64,000 nt of DNA from Pachyseris speciosa (taxonomy: Eukaryota > Cnidaria > Anthozoa > Scleractinia > Pachyseridae): NCBI GenBank assembly GCA_016490735.1, contig JAEMWC010000046.1, positions 1,721,001 through 1,785,000 on the forward strand, given 5' to 3'. A model generated the notes under the pieces. That model saw only the letters and a list, made by a program, of their open reading frames with translations. It had not been told where the DNA came from and did not search any database. A program made the translations under genes and the position numbers. Shown piece after piece: positions 10,447-19,537 of this stretch. Position 1 is the stretch's first letter. Every line of letters starts with the position of its first letter.

Positions 10447-11461
10447 TCATGCCACCATTGTACATCCAGTTGGAATGACTGAATCAACAATGAATCAATG
10501 ACTGAATCAACTCCTGCAAGGTGGAAAGTTTATCAGCTGGGAGACGGGCCGACTGCTCTATAGAGTCTAACTCGATTCCCAAAACTACCAAACGAGTAAC
10601 GGGGCCAAAGCATTTGCCAGGATGAAGAGGAAGGCCAAGTGAACGGCAGACAGCTAGCGAGGTCTGTAGGTTCTGAGAACACTGATCAGAGCCAGCAGGA
10701 CCCGCCGTAAGAAAATCGTCGAGTTAATGCATCAGGTCTGCCACGTTGTACCTATTCAAAATTATCCATCCCACCATATCAGCCACTGAATTAAAAATAT
10801 AAGGGACAGAGCGGAGGCTGAACGGGAGGGCTAGGTCGACAAAGAACTGGCCACGCCACTTCATCCCTAGGAGGTACCGATCCTCCGGGTGAACTGCAAT
10901 GTCACGATATGCAGCCTCGACATCGAATTTAGCCATAAAGGCCCCAGGCCCATGTTTTAGAACCATGCTGATAATCTGGTCGAGCTTAATGTAATACATG
11001 GAGAATTCATCAGGACTGACACCATTATTTACGCTAGACCCCCGAGGGGATGACAAATCCACAATAAGGCGCCACTTGCCAGGTTGACCTTTCTTGGCGA
11101 TAACCCCAAAACTGCTAAATTGAAGGTTGGGCATGGGGATCAAACGGAAGGGGCCTGCAACCCGAAATCGTGCCACCTCGTTGGCCAGATAGTCATCAAT
11201 GATCCGGGGGTTCTGGAAGGCTGAAGGTTTATTCCTCTTGGCGGCTCTGAGTCTGCGAGCAGGTTGGAAGTCCAGACGAAAACCATACTTGAGGCCTTCG
11301 AGAACATAATTCACTGCCTGTCGATTAGGGTGCCCAGCCAAGTCGAGGGTAAATTGTAATACGTTTAGCGGGGAAACCACCGACACGGGATGAAAGGTGG
11401 GACACCCTAAAACCGCAAGATCAAACGGAACAACGCTTGACATTGGAGAACAAACACCCAA
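10447..11461 (-). pseudogene. Ngaro reverse transcriptase, stop codon in the YxDD box
   Basis: The frame 11461-10724 holds the fingers and palm: GVIAKKGQPGKWRLIVDLS, AKFDVEAAYRDIAVHPEDRY and ALPFSLRSVPYIFN. It ends at a TAA (10724-10726) after NVADLMH. The next codons in the same frame read LDDFLTAGP, so the stop replaces exactly the Tyr of the YLDD active site. Reading can be followed further (SLGLPLHPGKCFG, VVLGIELDSIEQSARLPADK). One nonsense change explains the loss, which suggests a fairly recent death. Confidence 0.9.
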
Positions 11462-11528
11462 TTTTAATACTAAAACAAAACCTAAGGGCCTAAACGAGGC
11501 TAGTTACTCTACCAACATACGCCTACCA

Positions 11529-11800
11529 CTATCGCCAGGCACGAACATCAAAAATTGAGCGCAAATCAAGGCACAAACCCTGCATAACGAACGCTAACAG
11601 TGAACAACTATTACAAATTAAACAACCAAAGGAAAAAAAAAAGAGAGCAAAAAAAGGGGGGGGGCAGTTATGCTTGGACTTCAAGTCAACAATGAAAGAA
11701 GACGGCGAATAAAAATAGGCAGTAGTCACATGAAACTAAACTAACGAGCCTAATAAAAAGGAAGAAAACGAAGTCGCAAATACGTCTCGGGTGCCATTAG
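11529..11800. other. Spacer between Ngaro gag and RT
   Basis: AT-rich spacer with A- and G-runs near 11630-11665; small ORFs show no domain. Confidence 0.5.
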
Positions 11801-11806
11801 GGCAGA

Positions 11807-13123
11807 TCAACTGCGGTGAGCCTTAGCTTGAAACACAGACCCAGATGCACTTGGGGAACGACTGCGACGTTTGGTATGGTCACCGCCGACTTTGGAGGAC
11901 TGGTTGGTGCATAATGACGCCCGATGAACCCCTGAACAAACGCTGCACCGATGTGCGTAACGGCAAAACGAGAACGGGGCAGTGCAACGCCCTTTGTTCC
12001 ACGATATGCAGTGGATGACTGAGGAAGATGATCCAGGATGTTCGGGCGACTCATTTGAGGTGGCCAGCGACGAACTACGAACAGACGAGCCAGCTGCGTG
12101 GAAATTGAAAAGCTGGACATTCATAGATGACCAGTCTGTGAGCCGAGTAGCGGCGGCGTGCTCGCGGGAACGCTTGGTCGTAGGCGAGCCAAACTCTGCC
12201 AGAAAAATGGTGATACGTCCGCAGGATCAACAGCTGGTACTGCATTAGGTCTTCCAGCGATGGGGGAAACTGGGGACCATAAGTAGGGAGAAAATAGCAA
12301 AGGCCTCCATCCATGATGCGATATCTTCAATGCGGCGGCGCTGTTTCTTGGGCTGATGAGAAGTCAGCACGAGACGGCCATCCAGTAACAACTGAGCTTC
12401 TGGATCCTTGTGCCCCAGGTTGACCGCCAACAGTTCGCTTAAGTCGACGCACTTGCCGGCCACGATCTGAGCGACAAGCTTGGCCGGAACGGGCGAGAAA
12501 CCGGGGCCAACGACGAAAGTTTGGTCCAGGACAGGAGAAGCAAGCACAGCGGAACGATCGGCGACAACGCGAGTCGCACCAGTCGGCAAATTGTACGCGC
12601 TCGCCGGGCTAAAAACGGACATCGACGGATTTGCAAACGTTGATACAAAGGAAGGCACTACAGTAGACATAGACAGAGTTGGCCTACCTTGTGGCGAAGG
12701 CCCGGCAACTCCAGCACCAGCGGGCAAAAAAGTGTTCGCTGAACTGGACAGCAAAGGAGGGGCGCCCCCTAAACACACACTCCCCGTTGTCGAAGGAACC
12801 GATGGGCTTGAAACACTTTAAATAGGCGGTGTAGAGGCCAGCGACGAAGAAAGATTATTAGCACGTTCAGCAGCCAACGCAGCCCAAACTGTTTGAGCAA
12901 TCAATGAAGCGATCGCCGGAGAAATTCCAGTTTCTCCACTGGAATCCACGGCGTGCGACGTGGAAGGCAAGCATTCGAGCGAGCCACCAGAGTGCGACGT
13001 CGAAGGAGCATTCACTGCATCATCCTCACCTGTTAATGGGGTTGGCATAACATGAGCCGTTTGCAGGCTGTTGTTCGTCGCACGTGAGCCCATCACAGAA
13101 AGATACGCCACCTCCGAAGGCAA
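11807..13123 (-). pseudogene. Ngaro gag-like protein, several frame changes
   Basis: Read on the minus strand, successive frames (13123-12818, 12778-12245, 12314-12075, 12124-11807) form one gag: a Ser/Thr-rich N-terminus with ASLIAQTVWAALAAERAN, then KRRRIEDIASWMEAFAIF, MQYQLLILRTYHHFSGRVW, MNVQLFNFHA, and a Cys/His cluster CISWNKGRC, FCRYAHRCSVCSG, RASLC. The WMEAF, YQLLIL and Cys/His order is typical of gag in Ngaro-like elements. Frame changes near 12800, 12250-12300 and 12120 inactivate it. Confidence 0.78.
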
Positions 13124-13146
13124 ATAAAAGAACGAAAGGAACGAGC

Positions 13147-13187
13147 GAATAAACTCAGCGAGAACTATTCGGTAGCGAAAACAAACG
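13147..13187 (-). repeat. Ngaro split direct repeat A, terminal copy
   Basis: Outer 5' end of the element on the minus strand; same orientation as 8274-8315. Confidence 0.85.
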
Positions 13188-13188
13188 T

Positions 13189-13915
13189 ATTAAATGAACT
13201 TGAGATATTGGCAGTTCACTTTGCATTGAGGCGTTTTAAGTCAAATATTAAGGGAAAGCACGTCGAAGTTAACAGCGATAACTCTACGGCGGTTTGTCTC
13301 TCTCCATCCTGCAATAAACTTGTTCAGGACATTTGGACTGCATGCAGCACAAGGTTTGGTTATCTGCTTCCCACTTGCCGGGGGCTCTCAATGTGGAGGC
13401 TGATAAGCAGTCCCGACAGTTTAATGAACGAACTGAGTGGCATCTCAGAGAAGACAGTGAGAAGATATATTCCAACAAATTTCTAAAATCTCGGGCACTC
13501 CAGACATTGATCTTTTTGCTTCCAGATTAAACTACCAATTGCCAAAGTACGTTTCCTGGAAACCTGACCCTGGGGCTACTTACGTTGATGCTTTCTCCTT
13601 TGCATGGACGGGAATGTTTGCATATCTATTTCCTCCCTTCTGTTTAATTGCCAAATGCCTGAAAAAATTGGAGAACGACGGAGCCCTGGGTCTCATTGTA
13701 GTGCCCCTGTGGCCAACACAAGCCTGGTGGCCACAATTGTTAAACCTTCTCATAGCAATTCTACCTCAGCACAAGGACTTACTGACACTTCCTCACAAAG
13801 GGATGGAACACCCTCTAAAGAACAAGCTAAGGATGGTGGCATATCTGTTATCAGGGAGTTCTATCAAATAAAAGAAATTTCACACTCAGCTGCCAAACTA
13901 CTCTTGGCCTCCTGG
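13189..13915 (+). pseudogene. DIRS RNase H continuation and connection domain
   Basis: The DIRS reading resumes right after the inner element with LNELEILAVHFALRRF, EVNSDNSTAV and, in a shifted frame, ASHLPGALNVEADKQSRQF, the end of RNase H. It continues as LPKYVSWKPDPGATYVDAFS and IVVPLWPTQAWWPQL, the block between RNase H and recombinase in DIRS proteins. Frame changes at about 13350 and 13520 break it. Confidence 0.83.
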
Positions 13916-13918
13916 TGA

Positions 13919-14799
13919 GGGGGCACCAAGAAACAGTATGATGTGTACATCAAAAAATGGACCAAGTTTTGTGCTGAAAGGCAAGCTAATCAGTTTCACC
14001 CACTTGTTGTAGATGTACTTGATTACTTAACAGAACTGTATGAGAAAGGATTTTCCTACAGTGCCATTAACACTGCACGAAGTGCACTGTCCTCTTTTGT
14101 TGTTAGATGATGGATCTACTGTAGGTCAAAATCCACTGTTTTCAAGACTGTTAAAAGGAGTTTTCCAGTCCAAGGCCCCAACTCCAAAGTATACCGAAGT
14201 TTGGGACGATCAGATTGTATTGTCCTACTTTAAGACTTTGCACCCAGTGGACTCGTTACGTCTAAAGGACCTTTCTTTTAAATTTCTTATGTTATTGTTG
14301 CTGGTCTCACGTCAGCGGGGTCAGACTATCCACATGCTTGATATCAATGATATGATTGTTACAGACAATGGCTTTACTTTTGTTATTGTTAATCATTTGA
14401 AGCAAAGTAGACCTGGGTACCATAACGCACAGCTTAAGCTTGTCCCTTTTGAGGACCCTAGCCTCTGTGTTGTTACAACTTGTAAGAAGTATCTTAACAG
14501 AACTAAGTCTCTTAGAGGAAACCAGTCTAAGCTTTTCATCAGCTTTGTGAAACCTTTTAAAGAAGTGAGTAGAGATACCCTGACTTGTTGGGTACAACAA
14601 GTTATGGCACAGGCCGGTTTAGATGTTTCCACCACATAGCACTAGAGCAGCGTCAGTGTCAGCTGCATATAAAGCCTCTGTTAATCTTGATGACATCCTG
14701 AAAACAGCTGTTTGGTTGTCAGAATGTTGTTTTGCAAAATACTACAAGCCGATAGTTAAGGTTTCCAACTTTGCACGTGCTGTGTTATCTGCTAAGTAG
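13919..14799 (+). pseudogene. DIRS tyrosine recombinase, frameshifted
   Basis: Three frames give the full recombinase. The N-terminal DNA-binding part is at 13919-14107 (KKWTKFCAERQANQFHP, INTARSALSSFVV). The core lies at 14103-14630, with the catalytic Arg in VSRQRGQT and then MLDINDMIV and HLKQSRPGYH. The last part, in another frame to 14799, has PPHSTRAASVSAAYK (HxxR box) and CCFAKYYKPIV with the Tyr nucleophile. Frame breaks lie near 14105 and 14625. All key residues remain but in different frames. Confidence 0.87.
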
Positions 14800-14888
14800 A
14801 CTATTATGATGAAGTTTATTGCTACTGTAATAAAAACTGTTCACTTTATTGAGGTGCGGTTTTTCTTCATGTGTGTGTCAGCTTCAAA

Positions 14889-15184
14889 ATCTCATGGGAT
14901 CTCTCAGCATGGTAACGAGGTAGAATTAGAAAATTAAACGAGACTTACCTGTAAGTTGAAGTTTGATTGAGATTCTACCGAGTTACATAATGCTGAGAGA
15001 TTACATGCCCATGCTCACCCACCCGTCGGTGCATCTTTCGGGTACATAGGACAACACGCACATTCAGCCTTCTAAAACTGTTTGGCGCATGCGCTTGCTA
15101 TCTCATGTAATCGCTCAGCATTATGTAACTCGGTCGAATCTCAATCAAACTTCAACTTACAGGTAAGTCTCGTTTAATTTTCTA
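14889..15184. repeat. Inverted repeats at the 3' end of the DIRS element
   Basis: A left arm (14927-15007) and a right arm (15103-15184) are about 80-bp near-perfect inverted copies around a 95-bp spacer. A third, diverged partial copy (14889-14927) has the orientation of the right arm. DIRS elements carry inverted terminal repeats plus an internal complementary region, which fits. Each arm contains CTTACAGGTAAGTCTCG or its complement, a site that looks like both a 3' and a 5' splice junction. Confidence 0.8.
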
Positions 15185-15219
15185 ATTTTTACGTCCTGTT
15201 TTGGGACATGAAAATCATT

Positions 15220-15461
15220 ATTGGTCAGAATTATTGAATGTCAATCAGACTTAATCTGGTGCACTGATTGGTCAACACTGATACCACAACATCCGGAGTA
15301 ACTTGATCGGTTGTTCTCAAGTTAAAAATAATGTGGCGGATGAGCTGATGGGAGACTATTGGTCAGAATTATTACATGTCAATCACAGACCAAACCTGGT
15401 GCTCTGATTGGTCAACACCGATACCACAACATCCTGATGTGGTGGATGAGCTGATGGGGGA
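15220..15461. repeat. About 138-bp direct tandem duplication
   Basis: 15220-15294 and 15358-15434 match closely (ATTGGTCAGAATTATT start, ACCACAACATCC end), and the following segment ATGAGCTGATGGG is repeated as well. Confidence 0.8.
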
Positions 15462-16307
15462 TGCTGATGAGCGTTTACGTGACTGAACTGAGAAAATTTA
15501 ACCTGAAAGAACAGCAGCAAAAGGTGTTGAAGCAATTCTTGGAAAGACTTGGTGGCAGTTTTTCTGATGCATATCGGGACAAGTCTCGTTTTACATTTGC
15601 TTGTGTTGCTGGAACAAAACAATGAACAAACCCAACCTGCCTGTGAGCTGGCAATAGATCCACATACCAGCATTATCAACGGCCATATTGCAAAGGTAGA
15701 GGCTATGGGCTTGTCCGCATTCAATTTAGCGGGGAAACTGAAGATCTGTCCAACATTGAAGAGGGAAGGTATCCATTGTTTATGCCAAAGAGGAGATGGC
15801 TATCAACAAGAATATACTCCAGTATTGCTTGGAATGCTCCATTTTTTTAACAAAGGTAAATAAAAGCTTTGAATCATACTTTCTTTGTTGTTTTTCCTTA
15901 CCGATTTCACTGATTTTGACATGGTTTGGTGCACATTTTATTTGTATTGTCATTTAGTGAGATGCTTTGAAGACGTCTCTAATTTGCATGTTAATTTGAG
16001 GGCAGAATGGAAATACAGGTAACAATGGCTTTGCTGCAGATGCTTCTTTTCCCACCTTCTTGTCACGCTCTGCACTCTCCCCTCATGTTGCACGCACCCG
16101 CTTGACCCCTTCCCTTCACCTTTCTAACGCCCGCCACACAGGCTATTGCAAAATTACACAAATTATACCATCAACATTGATTTTATTATTTTAGTTTTTA
16201 CTCCACATTTACAATGAACACTTGACAAGTATCATTTACTTATAATGAATATTTAATTCACTGTTATAATGCAAGTATTTCACTGTCAGGTCAGTGCATT
16301 TATATGT
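15462..16307. other. No clear gene
   Basis: A short plus-strand reading near 15490-15620 (KFNLKEQQQKVLKQFLERLG) looks protein-like but soon hits stops; a second ORF (15549-15863) overlaps it. I do not recognise either. The rest is AT-rich with no feature. Confidence 0.35.
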
Positions 16308-16610
16308 ACAGGGTTCGTACGCGTCCTGAAAACCCTTGAATTTCAGGAGTCCGATTTCAAGGCCTTGAAAGTACTTGAATTTCGTTTTTGGTCCTTGAAA
16401 GTCCTTGATTTTTTATTGAACAAGATCGAAAAATATTGAAAAATATCTGCACTATCTGTAAACCCAAAACATAGATGTTAACACAAACATTTTTCTTGGT
16501 TTTGAGGTAAAATTGTCATTTAAAAAAGTCCTTGAAATTTCTAAGTAGGGTCCTGGAAAGTCCATGAAAAGTCCTTGAATGTTTGGCCTGAAAAAGTGTA
16601 CTAACCCTGT
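16308..16610. repeat. MITE, 303 bp
   Basis: ACAGGGTTCGTAC at 16308-16320 and GTACTAACCCTGT at 16598-16610 are inverted repeats with one mismatch. The interior is built of repeated CCTTGAAAGTCCTTGAAT-like phrases. ATGT flanks both sides. The end sequence suggests a hAT-type non-autonomous element, but a full 8-bp target duplication is not seen. Confidence 0.75.
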
Positions 16611-17341
16611 ATGTAACAGAAACTAGACTAACATTGATTTTGTTATTGACTGGTTCTAGAACCATGACATCAAGATTTAAACATTCTAACACAGCCACCA
16701 CCTGACATTTAAAACATGCTATCTATGCTGTCTACTGATCTGTAAATAAATAATATTAATAATTATAATTTCTTGCCCAACTCTAGTCACCAAAACGCTT
16801 GCAACGAAAACAAAATGTGGCTTAAACATTAATTAACCTTTTACACATTACATGACTGAATAATTAAGGTGACTGTGTATTGTATCAACAATAAATTACC
16901 TTCTAATCTTACCATTATACTGACTTACCTAGGTCCCACTTCCACATTCACCCAGCTCCCTTTATTCATTAATTTTAGACTACTGCAGCTGTCAAACAGG
17001 AGATTGGCCCCACATCTCAAGTATGAACTAACTGCATTTTACCATTACTTCTGGAGCTAAAACAACAGGACAACCTAGCTACAGTGTAATATATATTACG
17101 GTATGTAAATGTATAATGCACGTAAGGAAATAAATTTCATACACATACATTAACATTATTAACGTTATGATATGAATTTTTTGGACAGAATTTTTGTTTG
17201 CTGAATGTATTGTCATGTACTCTTGGTCTTTAAGTGCTTGGAAAATAGTTCTCATTTACATTTGAAGGGCTCTGAGCAGAATGTCTTATGTCCCTCCTAA
17301 TAATAGTATCAACTTGAAATGTGAATTAATCTTGCAGAAGA
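16611..17341. other. No gene recognised
   Basis: AT-rich sequence; small ORFs carry no recognisable domain. Confidence 0.5.
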
Positions 17342-17345
17342 ACAA

Positions 17346-17585
17346 CTTGGAAAAATTTATCTCCTTCCTCATACTGTCACTAGTGAACCTTACTTAAAAG
17401 CATTCCAGTACAAAGTGCTAAATTCAATTCTGTACACCAACGATAAATTGTATAAAATCGGTTATACTGAAAACTGTTAATTGCTCTTTCTACATTCATG
17501 AAAAGGAAACCTTGTACCATTTTATGTTCAATTGTCCTCACTCAAGTTTTGGAAAGCCTTTGAATTATATTTTCTCCAGGTAACA
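17346..17585 (+). pseudogene. LINE reverse transcriptase C-terminal fragment
   Basis: LGKIYLLPHTVTSEPYLKAF followed by QYKVLNSILYTNDKLYKIG is the start of the region after the RT domain in non-LTR retrotransposons, which usually leads into a Cys/His zinc knuckle. Here a stop follows at about 17480, then a frame change, then FWKAFELYF-like sequence. No 5' part is present. Confidence 0.7.
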
Positions 17586-18175
17586 AATCGACAAATAAGT
17601 CTCAATCCATGAGATGTTCTTCTTGGAGTCATCTCCTCAAAATGCCCCTTGCTACAGTAAATTATTTGTGTATCATTGGCAAATTGTATCTGTGGGATTG
17701 CAGAAGGAATGGAGTTCTTTCCAACATAACCAGGTGTGCATTTTTCGAAAGCCCCAAAACGTTTTGGGCCTATTTCGGGTCCCATGATTCCCACTGTATC
17801 TTTAAACTGAAGACCATTTCAGGCATCAAATCTTGCAATGACGCTGCTGTTTCTCACTTTGAAACAACATACTAAATTACCAGCTTTTAGGATAAGCGCA
17901 TCCCAATTTTACAAATGGCTTTTAGGGTCTGAAAAGCTTTCCGGACTTTCGAGAAACGGACCCCAGCTTTCTAGCAAAAGTAAACCTGAAATTACAAACA
18001 GAAAAATACCTTAGTACCAAGAACATGCTCCAACAATTTTATGATAAATGGAACTTTATAGTAGCTAGAGTAAGTTAAACATAATTTGCTGACTACTGGA
18101 TACTTAATTATATTATATTACATCACATTAAAATACAGTAAGCACAGAGATTGATAATATAGATTAGAGATCAAT
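17586..18175. other. No gene recognised
   Basis: Small ORFs overlap on both strands without domain signal; AT-rich background. Confidence 0.4.
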
Positions 18176-18625
18176 GATGCAGTGATGGTATTTAAATGCC
18201 TGAACAATCTCACGCCTAAATATTTATGTGACCAGCTGCAAATGAGATCCTCTGTATGTGCTATGGTAACGTCATTTGTAATTAATACTTTAAATATTCC
18301 TTGTTGCTGCTTGGTAACTAGACAGTGTTGGTTTGCCTATAGAGGTGTTAAAATCTGGAATGAGTTAAGCAATGACCTGAGGACTTTAACTAATTTAGAC
18401 AGATTACATTCAAACGGTGTGTATTTAGATAATTTTTTAAGTAAAGTATGTTAATATATTCGTTCTTAATTATTATATTCAACTTAGCTGAAGATTATTT
18501 TAAGAGCCGGAATATTTATGTAATCATGTTAATATATCTGTTCTGCTTTATTTTATATTAAATTGTAATATTGGTGCTGAAAAGCCCTTTTAGGGAGCAA
18601 CAATAAACGTAAAGGTATGTATTGT
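18176..18625 (+). pseudogene. LINE 3' end (CR1/L2-like RT tail and 3' UTR)
   Basis: The ORF 18182-18454 has MVFKCLNNLTPKYLCDQL and FAYRGVKIWNELSNDLR, the conserved C-terminal tail of CR1/L2-like reverse transcriptases. It is followed by an AT-rich 3' UTR that ends with a small hairpin (CCCTTTTAGGG near 18587-18597), then CAACAATAAACG and a short GTATTGTA-type tail. Such a hairpin plus simple-repeat tail is usual for these LINEs, whose RT recognises the RNA 3' end. 5'-truncated copy. Confidence 0.78.
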
Positions 18626-18829
18626 ACCGTAATTAAATTTTTATAGACAGCAATAAGATTTCCATTTTTCAATTACTGTAGTATCTACGTAGTGTTGTAT
18701 TGTAGGTATTGTTGTATATAGTAAGGCTGTAAGTATCCTAATGTCAATAAGTTTTCAGTTAGTTAATAGTAATAGTGGCATTGTATTGTAGGTATTGTTG
18801 TATTGTAAGTCTGCAAGTACTGTTGTATT

Positions 18830-19053
18830 ATAATTGAAGGGCTGAGGGCATAACCGACCCAAATGACTTTTAGGGCTTTTTTTCTTTTTTTGGTCCAAAT
18901 CAGCTGAATGTTTGCATGTGGCCTTTGATTCAATAGAACAAAATTGCCCCATAATTTTTTTGACCATTTTCCACTTTTTTTCAAGAAAAAGCGTATACAA
19001 AAAAAGGCCCTAAAAGTCATTTGGGTCAGTTATGCTCTCAGCCCTTCAATTAT
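18830..19053. repeat. Fold-back MITE, 224 bp (family A copy 1)
   Basis: ATAATTGAAGGGC at 18830 and its complement ending at 19053 begin inverted arms of about 55 bp. The interior (AGCTGAATGTTTGCATGTGG) is shared with copies at 24060-24250, 26205-26348 and 44108-44282. Confidence 0.88.
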
Positions 19054-19112
19054 GTGCACTATGTTAATAAATATAGCCATTAAAATAAAAAAAAAATAAA
19101 AAAATAAAAGAA

Positions 19113-19420
19113 ATGTCTTATGTCAATTTTTTACGTTGATTTTGTTTTACTGCAGCAGGCTGGGTTAGTTTGAATGAACTGTTGTAGGTCTTACAGTACG
19201 GTATATCAGACATGAGGGCAAACCGATGGTAAACGAAAATCAAAAGATTCAATTGACATGTCTTTTTTCCTGTTCCTTTGGATTGCCCTCATTTCTGGCA
19301 TATGACTCAAATAACCTAGAGCACCATTTTTTTCCCTTCAGTTGGTTACAAAATAAAAATCAACGTCAAAATTGGCCTAAGACAGTTATGCTCCCTGCCT
19401 TTCAATTACCGGTACTAAAC
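19113..19420. repeat. Diverged fold-back element related to the neighbour
   Basis: AATGTCTTATGTCAATT near 19113 is inverted relative to AATTGGCCTAAGACAGTT near 19372-19390, and the right end (TGCTCCCTGCCTTTCAATTA) resembles the end of the element at 18830-19053. Confidence 0.55.
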
Positions 19421-19440
19421 AAGCCCATGAAACTGAAACA

Positions 19441-19537
19441 TCAAAGCCCCTTGTTGAAATACACTATTTTGATTCCTGGGTGTTGTTTCCTGATTGCCTC
19501 CTGCGCCTCTGGTTCAAGCTTATCCACTGACATGGAA
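19441..19537 (-). CDS. SFXN2: SFXN2 exon 10 (stop codon)
   Basis: Residues 292-323: [18 protein letters not shown] and the end VYFNKGL, then TGA at 19441-19443. Acceptor TTTTTAG. Confidence 0.94.

Larger units (their letters stand above)
8077..13188 (-). mobile_element. Ngaro-type tyrosine-recombinase retrotransposon (inner), minus strand
   Basis: Split direct repeats define it. A about 121-bp block occurs at 8078-8198 and again at 8464-8585. A about 41-bp block occurs at 8274-8315 and again at the far end, 13147-13187. Read on the minus strand this is A1, genes, B1, A2, B2, the arrangement of Ngaro elements. Genes run gag, RT, RNase H, tyrosine recombinase. The host DIRS RNase H reads up to GGCACAT at 8076 and resumes at about 13189, with no target duplication, as expected for recombinase insertion. 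Confidence 0.9.
5996..14888 (+). mobile_element. DIRS-type tyrosine-recombinase retrotransposon (outer, decayed, interrupted)
   Basis: Reading on the plus strand and skipping the inserted Ngaro element (8077-13188), the order is gag, RT, RNase H, a connection domain and tyrosine recombinase, as in DIRS elements, which integrate with a recombinase instead of an integrase. Frameshifts and stops occur in each part, so it is dead. The 3' side ends in a set of inverted repeats (14889-15184). Sequence left of the piggyBac insertion (2208-3055) probably belongs to the same gag. Confidence 0.85.
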
